Positions 35,744 through 45,361 of a stretch of DNA of 64,000 nt are shown here, piece after piece (the stretch's first letter is position 1; every line of letters starts with the position of its first letter). Location of the stretch: positions 2,542,001 through 2,606,000 of the forward strand of contig OY760226.1 in assembly GCA_963663395.1 (NCBI GenBank). The letters run 5' to 3'. Both the position numbers and the translations under genes were made by a program. This DNA is from Azophilus sp963663395 (lineage in GTDB: Bacteria; Pseudomonadota; Gammaproteobacteria; Pseudomonadales; Azotimanducaceae). The notes under the pieces were generated by a model. That model worked only from the letters and a program-made list of their open reading frames with translations. It did not search any database and was not told the DNA's origin.

Positions 35744-37249
35744 ATGATCAGTGGCATCCATCTGGAAACGGTCTGCAACACCCCGGCGCTTGATTGTTCC
35801 GCCGGAAGCCGCGGGCGCGCCCCGTCGCCAACCGCCGCCTTCCCGACCGGCGTGGCCGCTGCGGCGCTGCTGATCCTGGCGGTTCTCTGGCTGCCGATAC
35901 CGCTGCAGGCCCAGACCGAGGCTTCCCCGGCAAGTTACCAGGTGACCTTCGAGGGGACCTGGACCACGGCCGCCACACCCGGCGGACTGCCGTCCAGCGC
36001 GCACTTCTCAAGGCTGATCGGCGCCACCCACAATGGCAACGTGATTTTCTGGGAGGCCGGAGCCATGGCCAGCCCCGGCGTCGAATCCGTTGCGGAACTC
36101 GGTGCGACGGGCACTTTCAAGCGCGAGATCAGCGCCAGCGAGCACGCGCTGGCCACCATCGAGAAGGGCCTTCCCGGTGGTGGGACACCGACGTCGTCCG
36201 TTGACTTAGAGGTGACTGCGGATCATCCACTGGTCACGCTGCTCACCATGATCGCGCCGAGCCCGGACTGGTTCGTAGGCGTTACCGGGCTGTCGCTGCT
36301 GGACGATGCGGGGCATTGGCGGGAGCGCCTGGAAGTCGATCTGTTTCCCTACGACGCAGGCACGGAGGACGGGGAAGAGTTCTCGTTGAGCAATCCGCCC
36401 ACGGTGCCGCAGGGGGTGATCCACAGTATCAGGGGTATGGGCAAGTTCACCGACGAACCGATGGCGAAACTGACATTTGTCTGCCAGAGCGGCTGCGCTC
36501 CGCCGCCTCCCGTGCCACTGTTTCCCCCGGCAAAGGATGCGCCTGGGCGCCAGGGTTTCGTTCGGGTGATCAATCGCGCCAGTGAAGTCGCTGAAGTGGA
36601 GATCGTTGCCATCGACGACATGGGGCTGCGCTCTGAGCCTGTCACATTGTCCGTTGCCGGCGGCGAGACGGCGCATTTCAATTCCGAAGACCTGGAAACG
36701 GGCGAACCAGGGAAGGGGTTGTCCGGCGGCACCGGTGCCCGGGAAGGCGATTCGCGCCTGGAACTGACGTCAGACCTTGATGTCGAGGTGCTCGCCTACA
36801 TTCGCCATGCCGACGGCTTCCTGACGGCGATGCACGATACCGTCCCGAGCGAGGGCAGCGACCATCGGGTGGCAATATTCAATCCGGGCGGAAACACGAA
36901 TCAGCAAAGCTTGTTGCGCCTGATCAATTTCGGAACCGAGGAAGCCGCGATTGAGGTCGAGGGCATCGACGATGACGGGAATACCTCCGAAATGGTGCGA
37001 CTGACTTTGCCCGCTGGCGGCGCCGGAATGATCTCGGCGGCACTCCTTGAATCAAATGAGAGCCGTGACGACATGGACCAGTCCGGGGGTCCGGTTGCCT
37101 TGGAGGGTGAACTGGGAACCGGAACGGGCAAGTGGCAACTGACCGTGCGATCGGAACAGCCCCTGGTGGTCATGAGCCTGCTTGAAAGCCCGACCGGCCA
37201 TCTGACCAATCTGTCGACAGCAACTTCGCGGCGCGGCGGGAACGAGTGA
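35744..37249 (+). CDS. secreted spondin-domain protein with duplicated C-terminal beta domains
   Basis: About 501 residues from ATG 35744. A hydrophobic signal (AAAALLILAVLWLPIPLQAQ) is followed by a spondin_N-like domain of about 200 residues: YQVTFEGTWT, HFSRLIGATHN, PLVTLLTMIAPSPDWFVGVTG and LFPYDAGTEDG. Two related repeats of about 130 residues come next (GFVRVINRASEVAEVEIVAI and SLLRLINFGTEEAAIEVEGI mark their starts), each ending in a statement-like ELTSDLDVEVLAY or QLTVRSEQPLVVM strand. It is probably extracellular and adhesive or surface-associated. The start is uncertain (in-frame ATG 35585 also exists; neither has a clear ribosome site). Function unknown. Confidence 0.75.
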   Translation: MISGIHLETVCNTPALDCSAGSRGRAPSPTAAFPTGVAAAALLILAVLWLPIPLQAQTEASPASYQVTFEGTWTTAATPGGLPSSAHFSRLIGATHNGNVIFWEAGAMASPGVESVAELGATGTFKREISASEHALATIEKGLPGGGTPTSSVDLEVTADHPLVTLLTMIAPSPDWFVGVTGLSLLDDAGHWRERLEVDLFPYDAGTEDGEEFSLSNPPTVPQGVIHSIRGMGKFTDEPMAKLTFVCQSGCAPPPPVPLFPPAKDAPGRQGFVRVINRASEVAEVEIVAIDDMGLRSEPVTLSVAGGETAHFNSEDLETGEPGKGLSGGTGAREGDSRLELTSDLDVEVLAYIRHADGFLTAMHDTVPSEGSDHRVAIFNPGGNTNQQSLLRLINFGTEEAAIEVEGIDDDGNTSEMVRLTLPAGGAGMISAALLESNESRDDMDQSGGPVALEGELGTGTGKWQLTVRSEQPLVVMSLLESPTGHLTNLSTATSRRGGNE

Positions 37250-37307
37250 GCCGGCGCCCTGAATCGGGCGCGCAGTGTTGGCGGAAACGACAGAACCGGG
37301 CAAGACC

Positions 37308-37476
37308 CTAGCAGCCCGTGGCAAAAGTCCGGCGAAGCACCGAGAACATCGGGCATATTTGAGCGACGAGCGGAGCCTTCAGCCCGGGTGCGCGAGGGGC
37401 CACGCCTCGCACGAAAGCGCAGTCAGGCGGGATACAGCGGCGTTCGAATGCCGGCGGATTTGCCACGGGCTGCTAG
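37308..37476. repeat. MITE-like element with 18-bp perfect terminal inverted repeats
   Basis: CTAGCAGCCCGTGGCAAA at 37308-37325 is repeated as its exact reverse complement at 37459-37476, 133 bp apart, giving a 169-bp unit bounded by CTAG on both sides. No coding frame of interest lies inside. Short length, perfect ends and the palindromic CTAG edges fit a miniature inverted-repeat transposable element mobilised by an IS elsewhere in the genome. It occupies most of the otherwise empty stretch 37250-37559 between the convergent spondin and RND genes. Confidence 0.65.
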
Positions 37477-37559
37477 TTCGCGGAACGGCCGCCAAATTAG
37501 GCGAATTGCCTCCCGGTCACTGTTTTCCCGTCGGGCTGGGGCATCGCTCCGTCAGCCTG

Positions 37560-40500
37560 TCATTTCGCGGGCAGGCCCGGGTCGCCTGCCGTTTCGGACC
37601 CGGTCGTGCGCCGCCACAACTGCCGGGCGAGTTGGCCGATGTCGTTGCCGATGAGGATGTTGACCGGCACCAGGATGAGAGTGATGGCGGTGGCGAAGAG
37701 GATGCCGAAACCGAGGGAAATCGCCATCGGAATCAGGAATTGGGCCGTGGTGGATTTCTCGAGCAGGAGTGGCGACAGCCCGAAAAACGTGGTGAGCGAG
37801 GTCAGCAGGATCGGTCGGAAGCGGATGACGCCGGCGTTGAGCACCGCCTCCTTGAGGCTATTGCCCAGTTGGCGCTGCCGGTTCACGGCATGCACCAGCA
37901 CCAGGCTGTCGTTCACTACCACGCCCGTCAACGCCAGGAAACCCATGATACTCACCATGGCCAGGTTGAAGCCCATGAGCCAGTGGCCCACCACGGCGCC
38001 GATCAGCCCGAACGGGATGACCGACATCACCACCAGCGGTTCGGTATAGGACTTGAGCGGCAGCGCCAGCATGCAGTAGATGGCGAACAGCACGATCAGC
38101 ACCCCGGTCTGCAGGCTGCCGAAGGACTGGCGCTGCTCCCGGGCCTCCCCCTCCATGACATAGGCGATGCCCGGATATTGCGGTATCAGGTCGTCGAGGT
38201 GTCGGCGCAACTGGTCGTTCAGCACTGTCATGTTGGTGCTGGATTTCTCGACCTCGGCGGTGACATTGACGGTGCGATAGCCGTCGATGCGCGTGATCTG
38301 CAACGGCGAGCGGCCGGGGATCAGTGAAGCCACATGGGAGAGCGGGATCTGCCGCCCGGCCGGGGTGGCGATCAGCATTTCATCCAGGGTGGCGACATCG
38401 GCGCGTTCCGAGGGCGGCAGGCGCACGAGCACGTCGACCTCGTCCCGGCCGCGCTGCACGCGCTGTACCAGGAAGCCCTTGAAGGCCTGGCCGACCTGGC
38501 CCGCTACATCGTTGCGCGTGAGGCCCAGCACATGCCCCTGCGGTTTCAGTTCGATGCGCAGTTCCTCCTTGCCGTCGGACAGGGAATCGGCAATTTCGTA
38601 GACGGTGGGGTAGGTCGAAAGGTGCGCCTTGACGGCGTCCGCCGCCGCGCCCAGGTCGTCAAGGGAGCGGCCGCTCAACTGCACGTCTATGGGGTCGCCG
38701 GTGCGGAAGATGTCGGTGCGGAAGGTGAGCGACTCCGCGCCGGGCACGGGCCCGATCAGCCGCCGCCACTCGGCGGCGATGGTCCCCGTGCTGATCTCGA
38801 TGGAGCGCTGCTCGGGCGGAACCAGTTCGATCTCCACGCGCCCGTATTGGGAGCCGAGCGAAAAACGCCGGGAACCGGTGCTGGTCAGCACATGGCGAAC
38901 AATGCTCTCACCGGTTGCCTCGTCGGTATAGCGTTCCCGCACCTCCAGCGCTGCCTCCAGCATGCGCGTTACGTAGCGGTCCGTGACGACGAACTGCGTG
39001 CCCGTGGGCATGGTCAGGTTCGCCGAGATGGTCTCCCCCTCGACGCGCGGCATGAAGGTGAAGCGCGTCCAGCCGCTCATGATGAGCGTGACCATGAGGA
39101 ACAGCACACCGACGAAGGCGGCCAGGGTGGCGTAGCGATGGTGGGTCAGAAAGTCGAGCGCCGGGCGGTAGCGCAGCAGTACCTGCCTCTCGAAGCCGTC
39201 TGCGAAGCGGCGCTGCCAGGTCACGAAGCGGTTCTTGTACACCTTCTCGTGGGTTCCACCCATGCCTTTCAGGTGGGCGGGCAGCACCAGCTTGGACTCG
39301 ATCAGCGAGAACAGCAGCACGCTCACCACCACCATGGCGATGGGGGCTGCGATGTTGCCGAAGCGGCCTTCGATGAAAGCCAGCGGCAGAAAGGCCACCA
39401 TGGTGGTCAGTACGCCGAAGGTGACCGGTACGGCGACGTCGAGAGTGCCCTTGACGGAGGCCTCCAGCCCGGAATGGCCGGATTTCAGGCGTTGGTAGAC
39501 GCTTTCACCGGTGACGATGGCGTCGTCGACCACGATGCCGAGCACCACGATGAAGCCGAACGCGCTCATCAGGTTCAGGCTGACGCCCATGGCCGCCATG
39601 GCCGTGAATGCGCCCAGGAAGCTGATCGGAATGCCGATGAACACCCACAGGGCGATTTTCGGCCGCAGAAACAGGGTCAGCAGGGCGATCACCAGTATGG
39701 CGCCCTGCAGGCCGCTCGTCCCCAGCACCCCAAGGCGGTTCTTGAGTTGCTGGGCGTCGTCGTCCCAGAAGCTCAACTGCATGCCGGAAGGCAGTGAATG
39801 CTGCTGCCCGGCGATGTAGTCGTGCACCGTCTCGGAGATATCGAGCGCGCTTTCGTCGCCAACCCGCTGTACGTCGATGAGTGCCGCGGGATTGCCGTCG
39901 AACTGGGTCTTGACCGTGTCTTCCTGGAAGCCGTCATGCACCCTGGCCACGTCCGAGACGCGTACGATGGACCCGTCGGCATTGGTCTTGACGACGATGG
40001 AGTCGAAATCGGAGCGCCGGTACGCCTGCCCCTTGGAGCGGATCAGCACGTCGCCGCCCTGGGTGCGTACGTTGCCGGCGGAGAGGTCGACGGAACTGGC
40101 CCGTATGGCGCCGGCGATCTGGGCCAGGGTCAGGTCGAACTGGCGCAGCCGGTCCTGAGAAGCCTCGATGGCGATCTCGTAGCGCCGCACCGCATCCAGG
40201 GTAACCTGGGAAATCCCGTCCATGCGCAACAGGTCGTCGCGCACCCGCTCGGCGTACAGGCGAATTTCCTCCTCGGAGTAGGGCCCGGCGACCACCACGG
40301 TGATGACGTCGAAGGTGAACTGGGCAAGCCGGATCACGGGCCGGCGGGCGTTCTCCGGAAAGGTGTCGATGGCATCGACGCGGGTCTTGACTTCGTCCAG
40401 CAACACCCGCGGGTCGTGACCGTCGGCGACTTCCACGAATACGGAGGCCGCACCCTCCCGGGAGGTGCTGGTCACCTTCTTGATGCCGTCGAGCCCCTCG

Positions 40501-40709
40501 AGGGCCTGCTCGATGCGAATTGCCATACCGAGTTCCGCGTCTTCGGGCGTTGCGCCGCGCAACCGCACGGTCACCGAAATGCTGTCGGGTTCGAACTCCG
40601 GAAAGACCTCGACGGCGGTCTCGTAGAACAACGAATAACCGCCGAGCAGCAGCACCGTCACCATCAGCAGGTTGGCGGCGACATCGTTGCGCGCGAACCA
40701 GGCGATCAT
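37560..40709 (-). CDS. RND efflux permease (AcrB-like family)
   Basis: A 1049-residue inner-membrane pump with twelve helices and two large periplasmic loops. Helix 4 carries the proton-relay Asp pair in GIVVDDAIVTGESV. At the helix-10 Lys position of AcrB it has GVVVNDSLVLVH instead, a common variant in environmental RND pumps. The N-terminus (MIAWFARNDVAANLLMVTVL) is typical. It is translationally coupled to the adaptor gene through an ATGA overlap (40706-40709), and the outer-membrane channel gene precedes that, so the whole tripartite pump is encoded in one operon. Substrate unknown. Confidence 0.93.
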   Translation of the reverse strand: MIAWFARNDVAANLLMVTVLLLGGYSLFYETAVEVFPEFEPDSISVTVRLRGATPEDAELGMAIRIEQALEGLDGIKKVTSTSREGAASVFVEVADGHDPRVLLDEVKTRVDAIDTFPENARRPVIRLAQFTFDVITVVVAGPYSEEEIRLYAERVRDDLLRMDGISQVTLDAVRRYEIAIEASQDRLRQFDLTLAQIAGAIRASSVDLSAGNVRTQGGDVLIRSKGQAYRRSDFDSIVVKTNADGSIVRVSDVARVHDGFQEDTVKTQFDGNPAALIDVQRVGDESALDISETVHDYIAGQQHSLPSGMQLSFWDDDAQQLKNRLGVLGTSGLQGAILVIALLTLFLRPKIALWVFIGIPISFLGAFTAMAAMGVSLNLMSAFGFIVVLGIVVDDAIVTGESVYQRLKSGHSGLEASVKGTLDVAVPVTFGVLTTMVAFLPLAFIEGRFGNIAAPIAMVVVSVLLFSLIESKLVLPAHLKGMGGTHEKVYKNRFVTWQRRFADGFERQVLLRYRPALDFLTHHRYATLAAFVGVLFLMVTLIMSGWTRFTFMPRVEGETISANLTMPTGTQFVVTDRYVTRMLEAALEVRERYTDEATGESIVRHVLTSTGSRRFSLGSQYGRVEIELVPPEQRSIEISTGTIAAEWRRLIGPVPGAESLTFRTDIFRTGDPIDVQLSGRSLDDLGAAADAVKAHLSTYPTVYEIADSLSDGKEELRIELKPQGHVLGLTRNDVAGQVGQAFKGFLVQRVQRGRDEVDVLVRLPPSERADVATLDEMLIATPAGRQIPLSHVASLIPGRSPLQITRIDGYRTVNVTAEVEKSSTNMTVLNDQLRRHLDDLIPQYPGIAYVMEGEAREQRQSFGSLQTGVLIVLFAIYCMLALPLKSYTEPLVVMSVIPFGLIGAVVGHWLMGFNLAMVSIMGFLALTGVVVNDSLVLVHAVNRQRQLGNSLKEAVLNAGVIRFRPILLTSLTTFFGLSPLLLEKSTTAQFLIPMAISLGFGILFATAITLILVPVNILIGNDIGQLARQLWRRTTGSETAGDPGLPAK

Positions 40710-41914
40710 CGGGCACCCCTGGTGTCGGTGCGGTTTCCTGTGCCGGTACCGGCAACGCGCACCCGCGTTCCGGAAGTGACCTGCCCCAGCGGCGTGGTGA
40801 CTACCGCGTCACCGGCGGTCAGGCCGGAGGTCACCAGCGCGTCCACCCCGTTCTGCCAGGCGATCTCGATGGGGCGGCGCTGCAGTTCGCCACCTTCGAC
40901 GACATAGACGTAGGAGTTCTGATAGATCGTCTGCCCGGGAATGACCAGGGCCCCCGGCTGGCGTTTGCCGTCGATTTCAGCCGTTACGTACTCACCGATC
41001 TTCAGCGGCCGGCCGGCGCCGCTTTGCCGCGGCCCGCCGGTGTCGCCCGAGCGCGCCGCGCCGAAGGGGTCGGAGATCTGGGCGACGACGTGCAGTTGCC
41101 GGGCGGTCTCGTCGATGGCGCCCTCGGCGCGCACGATGCGGCCGTCCCAGACGTGCGCCTCGCCGAGTTCGGAGCGGATCTTCACGGCCAGCGGTTGCGC
41201 GGCGCCCGACTCGGGAAGGTCGACAAAGGGCAGGTCGGAATTGCGCAGCGGCAGACGTACTTCAACGTAGTCGGTGGCGTAGACTTCGGCCAGCACCGTG
41301 CCCATGCTCACCACCTGGCCGCGGTCCGCGCGCTGCGCCAGCACGCGCCCGTCGAAGGGCGCCTGGACATGGGTGCGTTCCAGTTTCAGTTCAGCCTTGG
41401 TGAGCGCCGAGCGGGCCGAGATGACGCGTGCCTGGGCGGCCTGCAGTTGCGGCCTGCGCAGCACCAGGTCCGATGGCGGCTCGCCGGGGTCGCCGATTCT
41501 GCGCCAGTCGATCAATGCCTGCTCGGAGCGCGCGGTTTCCTGGGCCTCGGCCTGCAGGGCATCCATCAGCGCCGCCTCGGCGATCTTCACGTCCGCCTCG
41601 TAGTCCCGGGGATCGATGGTCACCAGCACGTCGTCCTCTGTAAAGAAACCGCCCGGCCGAAACGTGGGGGCGATCTCCACGATCTGCCCGCTGACCTGGG
41701 CGACGAGGGCGCTCCGGGTGCGCGGCTGCACGGTGCCGTAGCTGGCGATCTGCACCTGGTAGTCGCTTGGGGTGACGGTGAATGTCTCCACGACGGTCTG
41801 CGGGCCGCCGGGCGGGCCGCCGCGCTCCATTTCCGGCGGGTTCAGCAGCACGAGATAGCCGGTGCCGAGCAAGGCGGCAAGGATGACCAGCGGGATGACC
41901 AGTCGCAGGGCCAC
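40706..41914 (-). CDS. RND efflux periplasmic adaptor
   Basis: A 402-residue HlyD/AcrA-type protein with an N-terminal membrane anchor (residues 5-25), lipoyl halves (VAQVSGQIVEIAPTFRPGGF and HVQAPFDGRVLAQRADRG), an unusually short helical hairpin between them (about residues 110-170) and beta-barrel/membrane-proximal domains. It bridges the permease encoded next (37560-40709, 4-bp overlap) and the outer-membrane protein encoded just upstream (3-bp gap). Confidence 0.92.
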   Translation of the reverse strand: MALRLVIPLVILAALLGTGYLVLLNPPEMERGGPPGGPQTVVETFTVTPSDYQVQIASYGTVQPRTRSALVAQVSGQIVEIAPTFRPGGFFTEDDVLVTIDPRDYEADVKIAEAALMDALQAEAQETARSEQALIDWRRIGDPGEPPSDLVLRRPQLQAAQARVISARSALTKAELKLERTHVQAPFDGRVLAQRADRGQVVSMGTVLAEVYATDYVEVRLPLRNSDLPFVDLPESGAAQPLAVKIRSELGEAHVWDGRIVRAEGAIDETARQLHVVAQISDPFGAARSGDTGGPRQSGAGRPLKIGEYVTAEIDGKRQPGALVIPGQTIYQNSYVYVVEGGELQRRPIEIAWQNGVDALVTSGLTAGDAVVTTPLGQVTSGTRVRVAGTGTGNRTDTRGAR

Positions 41915-41917
41915 GGC

Positions 41918-43270
41918 TCAGTACCCCCCGCCCAGGGCGAGCAGCAGGGTCACCCGGGTCTGCAGAAGCTGGTTGTGCAGGCGAATCAGGGAGGATTGCG
42001 CATCGAAGGCCCGCCGTTGCGATTCCAGCACGGTGATGTAGCTGACCAGCCCACGCTGATACAGGTCGAAGGCCAGGTCCAATGCCGCCTCCGCGCTGGC
42101 CTGGGCGTCATGGACCGCCTCGTGCCGCGCTGCCAGGTTCAGGGTTCGGCTCAGCTCCGTCTCCACCTGCGAGATCGCCCGGTACACCGTATCGAGATAG
42201 CGGCGTTCGAGTTGCACGATGCGCAGCTTGGCCTGTTCGTGCAGGGCATCGAGGCGCCCGCCCTGGAACAGGGGTTGGGTCAGGCTTGCCGCGACAGACC
42301 ATGCCAGCGCACCGCCGTTCAGCGCCCCGCCGAGATTGCCGTCGCTGTCGCGGGCGTTGGCGGTGAGGCTCAAGCCGGGAAAGCGGTTCTTGTGCGCCAC
42401 GGCAAGGCCGGCATCCGCTGCCAGCAGTTCGAGCCAGGCCTGCTGAATGTCCGGCCGGCGATTGAGCAGTTCGGCAGGGACGCCGGCGCCGACCGGCGCC
42501 ACCATGTGCGGCAGGCGCTCGCCGGCGGCGAAACGGCCGGCGGGATAGTCCGCAAGCAGCAGTTCCAGGTTCGCAACCGCCTGCATGCGCACCTGGCGCT
42601 GGCTGGCCACGTTCGCCCGTTCCTGTTCCAGGGTGTTGCGCGCCAGGTAGACGTCCAGCGCATCGTTCAGGCCGCTCCGGTAGCCGCTCTCGATGACATC
42701 CAGCGACTGCACGAGGTTGGCGAGGCGCTCCTCGAGCAGTTCCTGCAGTTGCAGCGCCGCGGCGGCATCGTAGTGGGCGCTGACGACATTGGCCGTCAGG
42801 TTCAGTTCGGTGTCGCGGTAGCGCGCTTCCTGCGCGGCGAGATTGAGCAGTGCTTCCCGGTCCGCGTCGCCGAGGGCGCCCCACAGGTCGAGGGGCGCGT
42901 TGAGCACAGCGCTCAGGTCGAACTGTTCGTTCACCGGCGCCGACGGAAACGCTCGCTGGCGCTGGCCGGCGAGGCCCAGGTTCAGGGTGGGCAGGCGTGC
43001 CGCCCGCACCAGCCTCGCCTGCTGCCGGGCGCTGTCGAGGAGCGCGCGCTGCTGCGCCAGGCCATGGTTGTCCGCGATGGCCCGGTTGACCAGCCCGGTC
43101 AGGTGCGGGTCGTTGAAGGTGGGCAGCCAGGCCTCGACCACGGCGCCCTGACCCGGCTGGCGCCACGCATCGGGCAACTCCGCGTCAACCAGGGGTGCGC
43201 GGGGTTCGCTGGCGCAGCCGGCAGCCAGCAGCGCCGAGGCCAGGGTGATACGGACTTTGAGCAGGCTCAC
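41918..43270 (-). CDS. outer-membrane efflux lipoprotein (NodT/OprM family)
   Basis: A 450-residue TolC-like channel subunit. The signal peptide ends in the lipobox LLAAGC (Cys19). Two repeats of long helices follow, with family motifs such as LNRRPDIQQAWLELLAADAG near residue 255 and a C-terminal repeat LYQRGLVSYITVLESQR. It forms the outer-membrane exit of the pump. It is the first gene of the three-gene operon reading leftward to 37560. No regulator gene is adjacent; asnS lies 72 bp upstream on the same strand. Confidence 0.93.
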   Translation of the reverse strand: MSLLKVRITLASALLAAGCASEPRAPLVDAELPDAWRQPGQGAVVEAWLPTFNDPHLTGLVNRAIADNHGLAQQRALLDSARQQARLVRAARLPTLNLGLAGQRQRAFPSAPVNEQFDLSAVLNAPLDLWGALGDADREALLNLAAQEARYRDTELNLTANVVSAHYDAAAALQLQELLEERLANLVQSLDVIESGYRSGLNDALDVYLARNTLEQERANVASQRQVRMQAVANLELLLADYPAGRFAAGERLPHMVAPVGAGVPAELLNRRPDIQQAWLELLAADAGLAVAHKNRFPGLSLTANARDSDGNLGGALNGGALAWSVAASLTQPLFQGGRLDALHEQAKLRIVQLERRYLDTVYRAISQVETELSRTLNLAARHEAVHDAQASAEAALDLAFDLYQRGLVSYITVLESQRRAFDAQSSLIRLHNQLLQTRVTLLLALGGGY

Positions 43271-43342
43271 GGTTCTGTTTTACGAACGCGCGGCGGGCTT
43301 CCGTCGCACACCGCGCCGTTGTTCCAAACCTCTAAAGAAATT

Positions 43343-44722
43343 TCAAAAGGCCGCGTTCCCGGGGGTGCGGGGAAAGGGAATCGCGTCGCGGATGTTGTCC
43401 ATGCCGGTCATGTAGAGAACGAGCCGCTCGAGCCCCAGCCCGAACCCGGCATGGGGCACGGTGCCGTACCGACGCAGGTCGCGATACCACCAGAGTTCCT
43501 CGCCCAGCCCGTGTTCGGCCATGCGCGCATCGAGCACCGCCAGCCGCTCCTCCCGCTGGCTGCCGCCGACGATTTCGCCGACGCCGGGCACCAGGACATC
43601 CATGGCGGCAACGGTTTGCCCATCGTCGTTCAGGCGCATGTAGAACGCCTTGATCGACTCGGGGTAGTTCATCACGATCACCGGGCCCCGGGCGTACTCC
43701 TCGGTCAGCCAGCGCTCGTGCTCGGTCTGCAGGTCCAGGCCCCATTCGACGGGAAACTCGAAGCGTCGGCCGGAACCTTCGAGCGCCTCGATCGCGTCAC
43801 TGTAGTCCATGCGCACGAATTCCTTGTCGGTCACCTGCTTCAGCCGGGCGACGGTGTCCGGATCGATGTGCTGCTCGAAGAAGCGCACGTCGTCCGCACA
43901 GGCGTCCAGCACTTCGCGGCTCACGCACTTCAGGAAGTCTTCGGCCAGGTCGGCGAGATCGTCGAGATTCGCGAAGGCGATTTCGGGCTCGATCATCCAG
44001 AACTCCGCCAGGTGGCGGCTGGTGTTGGAGTTTTCCGCGCGGAAGGTGGGGCCGAAGGTGTAGACCTTCGACAGGGAGCAGGCGTAGCTTTCCACGTTCA
44101 GTTGACCGGAAACCGTCAGCCAGGTTTCCTCCCCGAAGAAGTCTTCGCCGAATTGCGTATCGCGGTTCAGGGCATCGAGTGTCGATACGCGGAACAGCGC
44201 GCCGGCGCCTTCGCAGTCGTTGGCGGTGATGATGGGGGTGTTCACCCAGAGAAAACCGTGTTCCCGGAAATATCCGTGTACTGCCTGCGCGATGCTGTTG
44301 CGCACCCGGGCGATGGCGCCGAAGGTATTGGTGCGCGGGCGCAGGTGGGCGACGGTGCGCAGGTATTCGAACGTGTGGCGCTTCTTGGCGATGGGATAGG
44401 TTTCCGGGTCGTCGACCCACCCGAGCACCTGTACGGCGCTGGCCTGGATTTCCCGATCCTGATTTCGCCCCCGGGACTCGACGAGTTGCCCCGTGATGCG
44501 CACGGCACAGCCGGCGCCGAGCGCCTCGACTTCGGAGGCGTAGTTGGGCAGGGCGGCGTCAACCACTGCCTGCAGCCCGTCGAAGCAGGAGCCGTCGTGC
44601 ACCTGGACGAACGAAAACCCGCCCCTGGAACTGCGTCTGGAACGTACCCAGCCCTCGATGCAGACCTCGGTGCCGGGAGGAATTTCATGGCGCAGGATGG
44701 CCCGTATGGAGTGTGGCGTCAT
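43343..44722 (-). CDS. asnS: asparaginyl-tRNA synthetase
   Basis: A 459-residue class IIb synthetase. The N-terminal OB-fold anticodon domain contains EGWVRSRRSSRGGFSFVQVH. The catalytic domain has the class II motifs, including FRAENSNTSRHLAEFWMIEPE and the C-terminal GFGLGLERLVLYMTGMDNI followed by PFPRTPG, which is diagnostic for AsnRS/AspRS-type enzymes. The length agrees with AsnRS. ATG 44722 gives the expected start; upstream codons in frame to 44773 are not family-like. It charges tRNA-Asn directly. Confidence 0.97.
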   Translation of the reverse strand: MTPHSIRAILRHEIPPGTEVCIEGWVRSRRSSRGGFSFVQVHDGSCFDGLQAVVDAALPNYASEVEALGAGCAVRITGQLVESRGRNQDREIQASAVQVLGWVDDPETYPIAKKRHTFEYLRTVAHLRPRTNTFGAIARVRNSIAQAVHGYFREHGFLWVNTPIITANDCEGAGALFRVSTLDALNRDTQFGEDFFGEETWLTVSGQLNVESYACSLSKVYTFGPTFRAENSNTSRHLAEFWMIEPEIAFANLDDLADLAEDFLKCVSREVLDACADDVRFFEQHIDPDTVARLKQVTDKEFVRMDYSDAIEALEGSGRRFEFPVEWGLDLQTEHERWLTEEYARGPVIVMNYPESIKAFYMRLNDDGQTVAAMDVLVPGVGEIVGGSQREERLAVLDARMAEHGLGEELWWYRDLRRYGTVPHAGFGLGLERLVLYMTGMDNIRDAIPFPRTPGNAAF

Positions 44723-44991
44723 CTGGGGTGGATTGGCCTGCCAACGAACTTCGCATGATAATTGATTGTGCATCCCGAAAGCTTGTCGACGGACGATCGC
44801 GGTAGGGTGTAGGCCGGCTCCGGCAGGGGCGCAGGGTCAACCCCGGGGTGTTGGGCGATTTGGCCGGATTCTGGCGGAATCGACCAGCACGATGAACAGT
44901 TGCAGCCGATTCGTGGGTCCGGCAGGCTGGAAAACCGGTTGGCACCGATTTTGCTGTACCCCCTGCAGGCAATTTTGCAAAGAGGCAGATC

Positions 44992-45357
44992 ATGGACGAA
45001 CGGATCAAGGAACGGCTCACCCGGCGCACGGTCTGGGTACGGGCGCTATACATGGTGTTCTTCGGGATCGCCTTCGGGTTGGCCGAACTGCTGGTCTCGG
45101 CAGTAGTGATCGTGCAGTTCTTCATCGTGCTGTTCACCGGCCGCGCCAACGACAAGCTCCTGCAATTCGGGAACAACCTGAGCGCCTACGTCTGGCGCGT
45201 GCTCCGCTACCAGACGTTCAACTCGGAGTCACAGCCCTTTCCGTTCGATGACTGGCCGGAAGAGAAGGTGGGCGACAATCCGTGGACGGAAGAGCCTGAT
45301 GGGTCGGAAGAGCTGCCGGCTGAGCCAGCCGAGAACCGCAAGCCCGACGACGGGTAG
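44992..45357 (+). CDS. DUF4389 membrane protein
   Basis: A 121-residue protein matching the DUF4389 pattern: TVWVRALYMVFFGIAFGLAE, two membrane helices (about residues 15-50), QFFIVLFTGRANDKLLQFG, a YVWRVLRYQTFN stretch and the closing PFPFDDWP. The tail is acidic and rich in Glu/Pro. Members are small inner-membrane proteins of unknown function, frequent in Gammaproteobacteria, which supports the taxonomic guess. The stop is followed immediately by a long palindrome. Confidence 0.8.
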   Translation: MDERIKERLTRRTVWVRALYMVFFGIAFGLAELLVSAVVIVQFFIVLFTGRANDKLLQFGNNLSAYVWRVLRYQTFNSESQPFPFDDWPEEKVGDNPWTEEPDGSEELPAEPAENRKPDDG

Positions 45358-45361
45358 GGGG

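Noticed and set aside
40520..44758. A 1412-codon open frame on the plus strand.
   Set aside because: It lies antisense to the adaptor, outer-membrane factor and asnS genes, shows no domain, and is the usual by-product of high GC content.
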